A stretch of 53,300 nt of DNA, taken from contig CAMUZW010000002.1 in NCBI GenBank assembly GCA_947165305.1, forward strand, positions 1-53,300, written 5' to 3'. The position numbers and the translations under genes are program-made. Below, piece after piece: positions 10,662 to 24,091 of the stretch. The notes beneath the pieces are model-generated. The model saw only the letters and a list, made by a program, of their open reading frames with translations, had not been told where the DNA came from and searched no databases. Positions within the stretch are counted from its first letter, which is position 1. Every line of letters starts with the position of its first letter. Source of the DNA: an uncultured Bacteroidales bacterium. GTDB taxonomy: Bacteria; Bacteroidota; Bacteroidia; Bacteroidales; UBA932.

Positions 10662-11590
10662 TCAACGCCAAGAAAATAGGAGGCATTGTCTGGGATTATT
10701 TCCTGATGACGGTCGGATGTCTGATCTTTGTAATGGGGTGGACGTCCTTCCTCCTGCCGAATGAGGTGACCAGCGGCGGCCTGACAGGCCTCTGCGCCGT
10801 CCTGCAGTATGCGACCAACGACAAACTGCAGGTGGCGTACACCTTCCCGGCCATCAACGCCGTACTCATCATTACGGCCACGTTCGTGCTCGGGAAGAGT
10901 TTCGGCTTCCGGACCATCTATGCCATCGCCGTTTCGTCGCTGATGTTCGAAATCATGCCCCGTTTCGAGTTCCTCCAGGCGGTGCCCGGCAATTTCCTGT
11001 ATCTGGACGAGAAGATCCTCGTTCCGGTCATCGGCTCCGTGATGGAAGGCATCGGTATCGGACTTATCCTGATGCGTGGCGGAAGCACGGGCGGTACCGA
11101 CATCGCCGCAATGATTATCGGGCGGTTCTGGCCGATTACGCCCGGCACGGTGTACATCATCCACGACCTTGCCGTCATCGGGTCGCTGCTGCTGATTCCG
11201 GGCAAAACCTTCCAGGATGTCGTGTACGGCTACATCTCTATGCTGACCTTCTCGTTTATGCTTGACTACGTGATCCTCGGTCAGAAATCCACCGTACAGC
11301 TGCTGATCTTTTCGTCCAAGTATCCCGCTATCGCCGACTATATCAATAACAAGATGGAACGCGGCGCCACGGTGCTCAAGGCGACGGGCTGGTACACCAA
11401 GGTCGACCGCGATGTCCTGCTTGTCATCGTCCGCAAGAGCGAAGTCCACGAAATTACCAAAGTCATTAAACAACTCGATCCCAAGGCTTTCCTTTCCATT
11501 TCTCCCGCCAACAGCGTGTATGGCGAGGGATTCGAAGAAATCAAGGCGGGCTTAGAACGCAAGAAGAAAAATGCCGAAGCACAAAATTAG
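10658..11590 (+). CDS. YitT family membrane protein (DUF161/DUF2179)
   Basis: Multi-[33 protein letters not shown]-terminal DUF2179-like [29 protein letters not shown]. Confidence 0.88.
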   Translation: MINAKKIGGIVWDYFLMTVGCLIFVMGWTSFLLPNEVTSGGLTGLCAVLQYATNDKLQVAYTFPAINAVLIITATFVLGKSFGFRTIYAIAVSSLMFEIMPRFEFLQAVPGNFLYLDEKILVPVIGSVMEGIGIGLILMRGGSTGGTDIAAMIIGRFWPITPGTVYIIHDLAVIGSLLLIPGKTFQDVVYGYISMLTFSFMLDYVILGQKSTVQLLIFSSKYPAIADYINNKMERGATVLKATGWYTKVDRDVLLVIVRKSEVHEITKVIKQLDPKAFLSISPANSVYGEGFEEIKAGLERKKKNAEAQN

Positions 11591-12527
11591 TTTCTGGAAA
11601 CTGATCAAGGAGTACGGGATCATGATGCTCGGACTCCTGTTCTCCACGACCGGATGGACCGCGGTCCGGATGCCGAACAACCTTATTTCAGGAGGCGTGA
11701 CCGGTATCAGCTCCATCATTCAGTATGCGACGGGCGGGTTCATCAAGGCCGGTTACTGCTACTTCGTGATCAACGCCATCCTGCTGGTCGTCGGGTTCTG
11801 GGTCATCGGGACCGGGTTCGGCGGCAAGACCATTTTTGCCGTAGCCTTCGTTTCGGTTGCGCTGGTCTTCCTCCCGGAATGGATTCCGTACGAGATCATC
11901 GAGACGCTGGCCATCAAGAACGGCAAGCTCATGTCGGTCCTGATGGGGGCGATCATGTCGGGCGTCGGTATCGGCATGTCGATCTCACAGGGCGGCAGTA
12001 CGGGCGGTACGGACATTATCGCCCTGGTCTATACGAAGTACCGCAACGTGTCGCCCGGCAAGGTCATCCTGGCGATCGACGTCGTGATCATCCTGTCGTC
12101 CCTCTTCATCCCTTCGTATGTCAAGGTGGGGGACGGCATGGAACTGATGCCTTTTGCCGACAAGGTGACGACCGTCGTGTACGGCCTGATCCTCGTGACG
12201 GTCTGCGGCTATGTCATTGACCTCTATATTTCCGGTTCCAAACAGAGCGTGCAGCTTTTCATTCTCTCCAAGAAGCATGAAGAGATTGCCGACGGTATCG
12301 TCAAGGATCTGCACCGCGGCGTGACCGTCCTGGAAGGGAAGGGCTGGTATACCAAGCAGTCCACCGAAGTGCTGATGGTCGTGACCCGTAAGTCGGATCT
12401 GAACCTGATGCTCCGCTATATCCAGTCCATCGATTCGGAGGCGTTCCTCTCCGTCTCGTCCGTAAACGGCGTCTATGGGAAGGGATTCGATACGATCAAA
12501 TTAAAAAAACACGCAAAAAGTGAATGA
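11571..12527 (+). CDS. YitT family membrane protein, tandem paralogue
   Basis: [63 protein letters not shown]; overlaps upstream gene by 20 nt. Confidence 0.88.
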   Translation: MPKHKISFWKLIKEYGIMMLGLLFSTTGWTAVRMPNNLISGGVTGISSIIQYATGGFIKAGYCYFVINAILLVVGFWVIGTGFGGKTIFAVAFVSVALVFLPEWIPYEIIETLAIKNGKLMSVLMGAIMSGVGIGMSISQGGSTGGTDIIALVYTKYRNVSPGKVILAIDVVIILSSLFIPSYVKVGDGMELMPFADKVTTVVYGLILVTVCGYVIDLYISGSKQSVQLFILSKKHEEIADGIVKDLHRGVTVLEGKGWYTKQSTEVLMVVTRKSDLNLMLRYIQSIDSEAFLSVSSVNGVYGKGFDTIKLKKHAKSE

Positions 12528-12568
12528 AACAGAAACCGTTTGAATAAAACGTAAATATTTTTTCTTTC

Positions 12569-12604
12569 AAACCTCTTTATCGCTCCGATAAGAGGTTTTT
12601 TTCT
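12569..12604 (+). terminator. intrinsic terminator after the yitT pair
   Basis: aaacctctttatcg-ctc-cgataagaggtttttttc. Confidence 0.8.
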
Positions 12605-12646
12605 TTTATAATTGCACTTTGCAAAATTATTAAATATCAACATGCT

Positions 12647-13693
12647 ATGATCGTATTGACTGTTTTGATGATCCTGGGATTATGGATTGGAGTTTCCGTT
12701 TTTCGTGATTGGAAAAAGCTACGGGAGTACCCTCAGATGCTTTTCCGGCTCTGCTCGCTGGTGCTGCTTGCCGCTTTGCTCGTTGAGTCCCTGTTGCTTT
12801 ATGGCGATGATGCGCTGACCGCATTCCCCGACGGGCTTACCCTCTCCCTGATGCTCTTGCTGTCGGCACCGCTGACGTGTGAAACGCCGGCAAAAGGAAC
12901 TGTCCGCATCCTTGTTTCATCCGCGCTGGCTGTGGTGGCACTGCTGCTCCCGTTACTGATGCATGGCAGATGTGAGACCCTGCATTTACTTGTACTGCTC
13001 GTCGCTGCGTCCTATCTGCTGACCGTTTCTGTCATCACGCTGGTCCGCTGGATGCACAGCCAGGATGTCATGCGGCCCGTCGCGCCCGTCTCCCTTGCCG
13101 AGATCCGGATCCGGAATTCAGAAGTCCTGCTGCTGCTTGTGATTGCAGGCGGGACGGCATTGATTTCTTCCTGTGACGGGCATTCCTCCCTTCTGTGGCT
13201 GCCCGGCATACTGGGAGCCCTTTTCTTCTGCATCCTTTACCTCTGGTCGGGTAGCGATTCCGCCCTTTCTCCCATTGGCTGGATGCGGCATCTGGCCGCC
13301 GTCCCGTCCGATGGCAAGGCGCCCCGGAATCCGCTCGATGCCGAGTTCTATGATGCCGTTTACCGGAAGTGCTGCCAGTACATGGAGTCCAAGAAGCCCT
13401 TTCTGGTGGAATCGTTCTCGCTCAGCGACCTCGCGGCCGGGGTCTTTACCAATAAAAGTTATGTATCAAAGGCTATCAACAGCTCGTCTGAACTCAATTT
13501 CCGCCGGTTCGTCAACCGCTACCGCGTAGCGTATGCACAGGAGATATTCCGTAAAAATATGTCCTTGCGCGTGCAGGACCTGACCATGCTGTCGGGCTGT
13601 CATTCCGTCCAGACGTTCTGCGCGATCTTCAAGCTTTTTACCGGAGAGACGCCCCGGGACTGGTGCGCGCGGATCAGGAAAGAGACTCCATAG
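12647..13693 (+). CDS. membrane-embedded AraC-family transcriptional regulator
   Basis: Several predicted N-terminal TM segments; C-terminal AraC HTH (FSLSDLAAGVFTNKSYVSKAINSSSELNFRRFVNRYRVAYAQEIF...TFCAIFKLFTGETPRDWC). Confidence 0.8.
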   Translation: MIVLTVLMILGLWIGVSVFRDWKKLREYPQMLFRLCSLVLLAALLVESLLLYGDDALTAFPDGLTLSLMLLLSAPLTCETPAKGTVRILVSSALAVVALLLPLLMHGRCETLHLLVLLVAASYLLTVSVITLVRWMHSQDVMRPVAPVSLAEIRIRNSEVLLLLVIAGGTALISSCDGHSSLLWLPGILGALFFCILYLWSGSDSALSPIGWMRHLAAVPSDGKAPRNPLDAEFYDAVYRKCCQYMESKKPFLVESFSLSDLAAGVFTNKSYVSKAINSSSELNFRRFVNRYRVAYAQEIFRKNMSLRVQDLTMLSGCHSVQTFCAIFKLFTGETPRDWCARIRKETP

Positions 13694-14390
13694 GGAAGGG
13701 GTTGATGCCTTCTGTCGGTGCCGTTACGGTGAGTTCCGTCTTCTTGACGGGATGGATAAACCGGATTTCCCGGGCGTGGAGGCTGATGCCGCCGCCGGGG
13801 TTGGAACGGGGCGCGCCGTATTTGAGATCGCCTTTGATGACGCAGCCGATACCGGCGAGCTGGCAGCGGATCTGGTGGTGCCGCCCTGTCATCAGTTCGA
13901 CGGCAAGCAGATGATAACGGTCCGTGTCCGCGAGCAGTGTATAGCGGAGGCGGGCCAGCTTGGCGCCGGGCGTGCCCTCCCGCACGATGAAAGATTTATT
14001 GGCTTTCTCGTTGCGGGACAGCCAGTTTTCGAGGAGGTCGGATTGTTTTGCAGGTGCTCCGCAACAGAGCGCCCAGTAGGTCTTATGCACGGAACCGTCG
14101 CGGAACATGGCACTGAGGCGTTCCAGGGCCTTGGAGGTCTTGGCGAAGAGGCAGACGCCGCTCACCGGCCGGTCGAGCCGGTGCGGCACACCCATGAATA
14201 CTTGCCCGGGCTTGCCGTCACGGGCGGCGATGAACGCCTTCAGGGTTTCGGAAAGGGGTTCGTCACCGGTCTTGTCGCCCTGGACGATTTCGCCGGGCCT
14301 TTTGTTGAGGATGAGCAGGTGGTTGTCTTCGTATAGAATGCGGCCCTCGATGTCAGCCTTTTCTGCTTCGGTAAGCGCTCTGTATATCAT
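13674..14390 (-). CDS. RluA-family pseudouridine synthase
   Basis: PHRLDRPVSGVCLFAKTSKALERLSAMF catalytic motif; LMTGRHHQIRCQLAGIGCVIKGDLKYG; start refined to 14390. Confidence 0.88.
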   Translation of the reverse strand: MIYRALTEAEKADIEGRILYEDNHLLILNKRPGEIVQGDKTGDEPLSETLKAFIAARDGKPGQVFMGVPHRLDRPVSGVCLFAKTSKALERLSAMFRDGSVHKTYWALCCGAPAKQSDLLENWLSRNEKANKSFIVREGTPGAKLARLRYTLLADTDRYHLLAVELMTGRHHQIRCQLAGIGCVIKGDLKYGAPRSNPGGGISLHAREIRFIHPVKKTELTVTAPTEGINPFPMESLS

Positions 14391-14392
14391 CG

Positions 14393-14424
14393 TTGTCAGT
14401 TTTACACTGCAAATATACTGACAA
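14393..14424 (-). promoter_or_regulatory. minus-strand TATATTTG promoter flanked by a perfect inverted repeat TTGTCAGT-N16-ACTGACAA
   Basis: Arms 14393-14400 and 14417-14424; -7 box on minus at 14417-14410, upstream of the pseudouridine synthase ATG. Confidence 0.55.
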
Positions 14425-14522
14425 TTTGGCATAAAAAACACTTGGCACAGGATTGGATGTTTGGCGGGCGTCGGTTTTTCCGACAGACAGTATGAATAAT
14501 TAAAAATAAGGAGACAAATATT

Positions 14523-16412
14523 ATGGGAAAAATTATTGGAATTGATCTTGGAACCACCAACTCTTGCGTGGCTGTGATGGAAGGCAACCAGCCGACCGTC
14601 ATCATCAACAACGAAGGCCAGCGGACCACTCCTTCTGTCGTTGCATTCACCGAAGGCGGCGAGCGGAAGATCGGCAACCCGGCCAAGCGCCAGGCCATCA
14701 CGAACCCCAAGAACACCGTTTTCTCTATCAAACGGTTCATGGGTGAGACGTACGACCAGGTTACGACCGAGGTCGCGCGGATGCCGTACAATGTGACCCG
14801 CGGCGAGAACAACACCCCGCGCGTCGAGATCTCGGGCAAGCTGTATTCTCCGCAGGAGATCAGCGCCATGATTCTTCAGAAGATGAAGAAAACGGCTGAG
14901 GAGTATCTGCGTCAGGATGTGACCGAGGCGGTCATCACCGTGCCTGCCTACTTCTCCGACTCCCAGCGTCAGGCGACCAAGGAGGCCGGCCGTATCGCGG
15001 GCCTCGATGTGAAGCGTATCATCAACGAGCCTACCGCGGCGGCCCTCGCCTACGGCCTCGACAAGAAGAACAAGAATATGAAGGTCGCGGTGTACGACCT
15101 TGGCGGCGGCACCTTCGATATCTCCATCCTGGAACTCGGTGACGGCGTATTCGAGGTCAAGTCCACCAATGGTGATACCCACCTCGGCGGCGATGATTTC
15201 GACCAGGTCATCATCGACTGGCTCGCGAAGGAGTTCGCCGACCAGAACGGCGGCATCGACCTCCGCAAGGACCCGATGGCCCTCCAGCGCCTCAAAGAGG
15301 CAGCCGAGAAAGCGAAGATCGAGCTTTCGAGCCAGACTTCCGCAGATATCAATCTGCCGTATATCATGCCGGTCGACGGCGTGCCCAAACACCTTGTCTG
15401 CACGCTTTCCCGTGCCAAGTTCGAGCAGCTCTCCGACGCGCTGTTCCAGCGGAGCATCGAGCCTTGCCGCAAGGCGCTCGCGGATGCACGTCTCAGCGCT
15501 TCCGATATCGACGAGGTCCTGCTCGTCGGCGGTTCGACCCGTATCCCGAAGGTCCAGGAGATCGTGAAGGACTTCTTCGGCAAGGAGCCCAACAAGAGCG
15601 TCAACCCGGACGAGGTCGTCGCCATCGGCGCTTCCATCCAGGGCGGCGTGCTCGCAGGTGATGTGAAGGACGTTCTTCTGCTCGACGTTACCCCGCTTTC
15701 GCTCGGTATCGAGACCCTCGGCGGCGTGATGACCAAACTCATCGAGTCCAATACCACCATCCCGGCCCGCAAGTCGCAGGTCTTCTCCACGGCGGCCGAC
15801 AACCAGCCTTCCGTTGAGATTCACGTCCTGCAGGGCGAGCGCCCGATGGCGAAGGATAACAAGGAGATCGGCCTGTTCCACCTGGACGGCATCGCTCCGG
15901 CCCCGCGCGGCGTCCCTCAGATCGAGGTGACCTTCGATATCGATGCCAACGGTATCCTCAATGTGTCCGCCAAGGACAAGGCGACCGGCAAGGAGCAGAA
16001 CATCCGGATCGAGGCCTCCAGCGGACTGAGCGAGGCGGAAATCCAGCGGATGCGGGATGAGGCCAAGGCCAACGAGGCTGCCGACAAGGCCGAGAAAGAG
16101 CGTGTCGACAAGATCAACAACGCTGACGCCCTCTGCTTCCAGGCCGAGAAGTTCCTCAAAGAGAACGGCGACAAGGTGCCTGCCGACGTCAAGGGTGAGG
16201 TCGAGAGCAACGTCAACCTGCTGAAAGAGGCCGTGAAGGCGCAGAACCTGGCCGACATCGACCGCTACAGCGAGGCGCTCAACAAGGCCTTCGAGAAGAT
16301 GTACCAGCAGACCCAGCAGCAGGCCGGACCTCAGCCCGGCGGTCCCCAGGGTCCTTTCCAGGGCGGCCCGCAGGGCCCTCAGAACGGCCCCGACGCTCCC
16401 GACGAGCAGTAA
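14523..16412 (+). CDS. dnaK: chaperone DnaK (Hsp70)
   Basis: [73 protein letters not shown]. Confidence 0.98.
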   Translation: MGKIIGIDLGTTNSCVAVMEGNQPTVIINNEGQRTTPSVVAFTEGGERKIGNPAKRQAITNPKNTVFSIKRFMGETYDQVTTEVARMPYNVTRGENNTPRVEISGKLYSPQEISAMILQKMKKTAEEYLRQDVTEAVITVPAYFSDSQRQATKEAGRIAGLDVKRIINEPTAAALAYGLDKKNKNMKVAVYDLGGGTFDISILELGDGVFEVKSTNGDTHLGGDDFDQVIIDWLAKEFADQNGGIDLRKDPMALQRLKEAAEKAKIELSSQTSADINLPYIMPVDGVPKHLVCTLSRAKFEQLSDALFQRSIEPCRKALADARLSASDIDEVLLVGGSTRIPKVQEIVKDFFGKEPNKSVNPDEVVAIGASIQGGVLAGDVKDVLLLDVTPLSLGIETLGGVMTKLIESNTTIPARKSQVFSTAADNQPSVEIHVLQGERPMAKDNKEIGLFHLDGIAPAPRGVPQIEVTFDIDANGILNVSAKDKATGKEQNIRIEASSGLSEAEIQRMRDEAKANEAADKAEKERVDKINNADALCFQAEKFLKENGDKVPADVKGEVESNVNLLKEAVKAQNLADIDRYSEALNKAFEKMYQQTQQQAGPQPGGPQGPFQGGPQGPQNGPDAPDEQ

Positions 16413-16415
16413 ACC

Positions 16416-16521
16416 GCGATGCGCAAGTCGCTAATTTACAAATAGTTATCAAAAATGCTCTGCCTCAAAACAGGCAGAGCATTTTTCGTAAAGCCCTGAT
16501 GTCTAGTGAGTTACACATCGC
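16416..16521. repeat. 106-bp inverted element, copy A (35-nt motif + 36-nt hairpin + inverted 35-nt motif)
   Basis: GCGATG...CATCGC ends; same 35/36/35 architecture as the element at 24092-24197. Confidence 0.75.
16451..16486. terminator. bidirectional intrinsic terminator after dnaK
   Basis: Perfect 15-bp stem AAAAATGCTCTGCCT-CAAAAC-AGGCAGAGCATTTTT. Confidence 0.88.
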
Positions 16522-16796
16522 GCTCGCGGAAGTATTGCGGTGCTGTGCAGACAGGTGTCGCATAAGGACGATTGGGGCTTTTAGGCTGAGATTCATCTTT
16601 TCGTAATCTCTCTCGGCGATACCGTTAAAAGTCTAAAACGAATTGTCTGAAATACAGGAAGTTTGCGTTTCTGCCGGTCTGCACAGCTATGCGCATCGTC
16701 CGCTGCGGTTGTTTTATTTTCGTCGCGAGACATGACTGGAAGGTCTATATTTTACGTAATTTTTTGTAAATTCGCGGGACAAAAGCACATTTTGCT

Positions 16797-17858
16797 ATGG
16801 ATAGAAGATCATTCCTGCTTTCGGGAGCCGCCGCGCTCCTCGCATCCCAGCTGCCGGGCATCGCCGGTGTTCCGTCCGGCCTCCTTTCCGACCCTTCCGC
16901 CGGACCGCGTAAAAAGGGAAAGGCTGTCCCCGCCGACGAAGATTATATGAAGCGCATCGCGCGCGAGGTCAAGCCGCTTGCGCCGTTGAACGTCAAAGAG
17001 ATCAATATCAAAGTCGGTGCGGACTCACCCTTCTCCGTCCTGCACCTGTCGGATACGCATATTGCCCGGGTCGACAACCGGGACGACGAACGGAAAATCC
17101 GTCTGGCGGCCAAACGGAACCGCTGGGCACTGTGGGGCGAGCACTACCTCGATGAGGCGATGCGCTATGCCGCCGAGCACGGGATGTACCTGATGCACAC
17201 GGGGGACCTGTACGACTTCGTCTCCGAGGCCAACCTGGATATGACCGCCATTCACATGGGCACCGCAGACTGGTTTGTCAGCGCAGGCAATCACGAGTAC
17301 TCCAAGTATGTCGGCGAGGCGAAGGAAGATGAAGCGTATAAGGCCGACAGCCGCGACAAAGTCCAGGGAGCCTTCCCCAACGACCTCACTTTTGCAAGCC
17401 GGATCATCAATGGGGTGAATTTCGTGTCCCTGGATGATGTATACTACAACATCACCGAGGCGCAGCATGCCCTGATGGAAGTGGAGATGAAGAAGGGGCT
17501 TCCGGTGGTGATGCTCTGTCACGTCCCGCTCTACACGCCGAAGCACTGCGACTACGAACTGGAGCATACGAAGGGCAAAGCCGCCTTCATGACCGGCGTT
17601 CCGCTGGAGATCACGTCGAATTATGACAAGGGCGTTACGTATACGCCCGAAAAAGAGTGGCGCAGACGGTCCCTTTCACAGAGGGCCGACAAGCCGACGC
17701 TGGATTTTGTCAACTGGTTGAAGGAACAGAAACTGCTTAAGGCCATCCTCTGCGGCCACCTGCATCACTTCTTCGAAGAGCCGTTCTCCAAGACCGCTGT
17801 CGAATACACCGTCGACGCCACCTTCCGCGGCGGCGTCCATGCCATCCATTTCCGCTAA
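16797..17858 (+). CDS. secreted calcineurin-like metallophosphoesterase
   Basis: MDRRSFLLSGAAALLASQLPG signal; LHLSDTHIARVD, MHTGDLYDF, SAGNHEYS, VMLCHVPLY, LCGHLHH motifs. Confidence 0.88.
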   Translation: MDRRSFLLSGAAALLASQLPGIAGVPSGLLSDPSAGPRKKGKAVPADEDYMKRIAREVKPLAPLNVKEINIKVGADSPFSVLHLSDTHIARVDNRDDERKIRLAAKRNRWALWGEHYLDEAMRYAAEHGMYLMHTGDLYDFVSEANLDMTAIHMGTADWFVSAGNHEYSKYVGEAKEDEAYKADSRDKVQGAFPNDLTFASRIINGVNFVSLDDVYYNITEAQHALMEVEMKKGLPVVMLCHVPLYTPKHCDYELEHTKGKAAFMTGVPLEITSNYDKGVTYTPEKEWRRRSLSQRADKPTLDFVNWLKEQKLLKAILCGHLHHFFEEPFSKTAVEYTVDATFRGGVHAIHFR

Positions 17859-21232
<3,374 letters not shown>

Positions 21233-21243
<11 letters not shown>

Positions 21244-21357
21244 TATCCATTTCAGAGACATGGCCGCCCGTGGCCACTTGAACGGGAGGGGCCCACGTAG
21301 TGGGAGGGATGGAGGAGCGAAGCTCCGGAAGTCTCAGAAATGGATACTACTGGTTCC
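21233..21357. repeat. 125-bp inverted-repeat element spanning the convergent 3' ends of copA and the CYTH gene
   Basis: Arms 21233-21259 and 21331-21357 are complementary at 26 of 27 positions; internal hairpins at 21261-21276, 21292-21304 and 21314-21326. Confidence 0.8.
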
Positions 21358-21823
21358 CGGGCCAGGTAGAGTAGGGGAATTTGGACAGATAGGAGTTGTA
21401 GTAGCGGCGGTCGCCGGTGACTTCGGCACCGAGCCATCCGGGGCGGTCGAAGGCCTCGTCCTCGCTGCCCAGCTCGATCTCCGCCATGATCAGTCCGCCG
21501 TTCTCTCCCAGAAACTCATCGATTTCCCAGAAACGCCGTCCCGCCGGAACGATATGCCGTACCTTCTCGATGCGGCCGCTCTTGGTGAGGCGCATGAGGT
21601 CTTCGGCGTCCTGCAGGGGAATTTCAATCTCCCATTCCGCCCGGCTCATGCCATTGGTGGGGCCCTTGACGGTCAGGATGCCCTTGTCATCGAGGATGCG
21701 GACACGGACGGTGTTGCCCCCGTCGTGGGCGATATACCCCTGGCTGATCCGGTGGCTCTCCGTTACAAATGCCCGGAACGCTTCGCTCTGTACCAAAAAC
21801 TTTCTTTCTGTCTCTGTATGCAT
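21347..21823 (-). CDS. CYTH domain protein (triphosphate tunnel metalloenzyme / class IV cyclase-like)
   Basis: TETERKFLV N-terminal ExExK motif; ISQGYIAHDGGNTVRVRI; LTVKG; EIEIPL; WEIDEFLGENGGLIMAEIEL. Confidence 0.9.
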   Translation of the reverse strand: MHTETERKFLVQSEAFRAFVTESHRISQGYIAHDGGNTVRVRILDDKGILTVKGPTNGMSRAEWEIEIPLQDAEDLMRLTKSGRIEKVRHIVPAGRRFWEIDEFLGENGGLIMAEIELGSEDEAFDRPGWLGAEVTGDRRYYNSYLSKFPYSTWPGNQ

Positions 21824-21835
21824 ACGGTGTAAATT

Positions 21836-22393
21836 TTACATCAAAAGGCCGGATGCGTCGCGGCCGGCGGCAAGTGCTTCCCGGATTTCGGTGGAGGAAA
21901 CGGTGACGAGCGGCGCGTCGATGAGTTCAATCTTATAGGATGGATCCTCCCGCATGAGCCGGGCCTTCAGATGGCCGCGGTGATACCCCTTCCGGGGAAA
22001 TACGGCGATGCCGAATTCGCGCAGGATGGCATCGTGCTCCCGCCAGTGCGGGAAGCTTTCCAGGTTGTCGGCGCCGATAATCAGGGTAAAGTCATTCGAA
22101 GGCTCGCGGGTGCGCAGTGCCCGGAGGGTGCGGACGGTGTAGTGAGGCGGTTCCATCCCGAGTTCGATGTCGTCGACCCGGACCTTGCCGCCTAGTTCCG
22201 GATGCCGGGCGACGGCCTCCCGTGCGGCCTGCAGGCGCCCGGACGCGGTCGCATTCCCGGAAGCGTCCTTGAAGGGATTCTGCGGACTCACGACGAGATA
22301 GACGCCGTCAAAACGCTTCGCGAGCAGGCGCAGGATGGCCAGGTGCCCGATGTGAAGCGGATTGAACGACCCGGAATAAACGGCGATGTGCAT
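21836..22393 (-). CDS. nadD: nicotinate-nucleotide adenylyltransferase
   Basis: GSFNPLHIGHLAILRLLA; VVSPQNPFK; IIGADNLESFPHWREHDAIL; VSSTEIREAL. Confidence 0.92.
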   Translation of the reverse strand: MHIAVYSGSFNPLHIGHLAILRLLAKRFDGVYLVVSPQNPFKDASGNATASGRLQAAREAVARHPELGGKVRVDDIELGMEPPHYTVRTLRALRTREPSNDFTLIIGADNLESFPHWREHDAILREFGIAVFPRKGYHRGHLKARLMREDPSYKIELIDAPLVTVSSTEIREALAAGRDASGLLM

Positions 22394-22395
22394 GG

Positions 22396-22962
22396 CTATT
22401 CTGCCAGGAAAGCGGCCACCATTTTTTCGCTCTCGCGGAAGGCCTTTTCGAGGTCGTCGTTGATGAGGATCCTGTCGAACTGCGGGGCGTAAGTCATCTC
22501 CTCGGCCGCCTTGGCGACGCGCTCCTCGATGGCTTCGGGCGTGTCGGTTCCGCGGGCGACGAGGCGTTTACGGAGCTCCTCGACCGACGGGGCCTGGATG
22601 AAGACCGACAGCGCGGCGTCTCCGAAATATTTCTTGAGGTTGACGCCACCTTTGACGTCGACGTCGAAGGCGATGGCGTGCCCTTTGGCCCAGATGCGGT
22701 TGACTTCGCTCTTGAGGGTGCCGTAGAAGCGGTCCTCGTAGACTTCCTCGTATTCGACGAATTTGTCGTCCCGCACCAGCAGCCGGAAGATGTCCGCGCT
22801 GAAGAAGAGGTATTCCACTCCGTCCTTCTCTTCGCCCCGGGGCGGGCGGGACGTCGCCGAGACGGAGAATTCCACGTCGTCGCGCTTGCGGAGAATGTTG
22901 CCTACGATGGTGCTCTTGCCGGATCCGGACGGCGCCGAGAAAATCAGAACTTTGCCTGCCAT
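22396..22962 (-). CDS. gmk: guanylate kinase
   Basis: IFSAPSGSGKSTIVGNIL; FSVSATSRPPRGEEKDGVEYLFFS; FVEYEEVYEDRFYGTLKSEV. Confidence 0.95.
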   Translation of the reverse strand: MAGKVLIFSAPSGSGKSTIVGNILRKRDDVEFSVSATSRPPRGEEKDGVEYLFFSADIFRLLVRDDKFVEYEEVYEDRFYGTLKSEVNRIWAKGHAIAFDVDVKGGVNLKKYFGDAALSVFIQAPSVEELRKRLVARGTDTPEAIEERVAKAAEEMTYAPQFDRILINDDLEKAFRESEKMVAAFLAE

Positions 22963-23083
22963 AAGCGTTGGGTGTTATTTCTGACAAAGATAATAAAGAT
23001 TTCCCGACTATTTGAAAATTCTTTAAAAATGATTAAATTTGCGACGCTCAAGTGGAAAACTTATTTTATTTAATATTATCGTT

Positions 23084-24085
23084 ATGATATCCTACAAAGA
23101 TTTAGGCCTTGTCAACACCCGCGAGATGTTCGCCAAGGCAGTCGCAGGCGGCTATGCCATCCCTGCTTTCAATTTCAACAATATGGAGCAGCTCCAGGCC
23201 ATCATCCAGGCCAGCGCCGAGACCAAGTCTCCCGTGATTCTCCAGGTCTCCAAGGGTGCCCGCAACTATGCGAACCAGACGCTTCTCCGCTATATGGCCG
23301 AGGGTGCCGTCGAGTACGCCAAGGAACTGGGCTGGGAGCATCCCCAGATCGTCCTCCATCTGGACCACGGCGACAGCTTCGAGCTTTGCAAGAGCTGCGT
23401 GGATATGGGCTTCTCCTCTGTGATGATTGACGCTTCTTCCCTCCCTTATGAGGAGAACATCGCTCTCACCAAGAAGGTCGTCGATTATGCGCATCAGTAC
23501 GATGTGACCGTCGAGGCCGAGCTCGGTGTCCTGGCCGGCGTCGAAGATGAGGTTTCCGCCGCGGAATCCCATTACACCAAGCCCGAGGAGGTGATCGACT
23601 TTGCGACCCGTACCGGCTGCGACAGCCTCGCCATCTCCATCGGTACCAGCCACGGTGCTTACAAATTCACTCCTGAGCAGTGCACCCGCGACCCCAAGAC
23701 CGGCCGCCTGGTCCCTCCGCCGCTCGCCTTCGACGTGCTGCACGAGATTGAGAAGAAGCTGCCCGGCTTCCCGATCGTTCTCCACGGCTCTTCCTCCGTT
23801 CCGCAGGAATATGTCGACATCATCAATGAATTCGGCGGCAAACTGCCCGATGCAGTGGGTATCCCCGAGGAGCAGCTCCGCGAGGCCTCCAAGAGCGCCG
23901 TCTGCAAGATCAACATTGACTCCGACAGCCGTCTCGCGATGACCGCCGCCGTCCGCAAGGTCTTCCACGACAAGCCTGGTGAGTTTGACCCGCGCAAATA
24001 CCTCGGCCCCGCTCGAGACGAGATGAAGAAGCTCTATATCCACAAGATCGTCAACGTCCTCGGTTCCGACGGCAAGGCGCTGTAA
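23084..24085 (+). CDS. fba: class II fructose-bisphosphate aldolase
   Basis: AGGYAIPAFNFNNMEQLQAIIQA; HLDHGDSFELCKSCVDMGFSSVMIDASSLPYEENI; VLHGSSSVPQEYVDIIN; start refined to 23084. Confidence 0.95.
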   Translation: MISYKDLGLVNTREMFAKAVAGGYAIPAFNFNNMEQLQAIIQASAETKSPVILQVSKGARNYANQTLLRYMAEGAVEYAKELGWEHPQIVLHLDHGDSFELCKSCVDMGFSSVMIDASSLPYEENIALTKKVVDYAHQYDVTVEAELGVLAGVEDEVSAAESHYTKPEEVIDFATRTGCDSLAISIGTSHGAYKFTPEQCTRDPKTGRLVPPPLAFDVLHEIEKKLPGFPIVLHGSSSVPQEYVDIINEFGGKLPDAVGIPEEQLREASKSAVCKINIDSDSRLAMTAAVRKVFHDKPGEFDPRKYLGPARDEMKKLYIHKIVNVLGSDGKAL

Positions 24086-24091
24086 TTTTAC

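Noticed and set aside
14425-14522. CIRCE heat-shock operator upstream of dnaK
   Set aside because: No TTAGCACTC-N9-GAGTGCTAA-like inverted repeat; only a short GTCGG/CCGAC hairpin.
14391-15881. N-terminal extension of the minus-strand pseudouridine synthase ORF through dnaK
   Set aside because: The conserved domain starts at MIYRALTEAEK (14390), with a promoter just upstream; the extension is antisense to dnaK.
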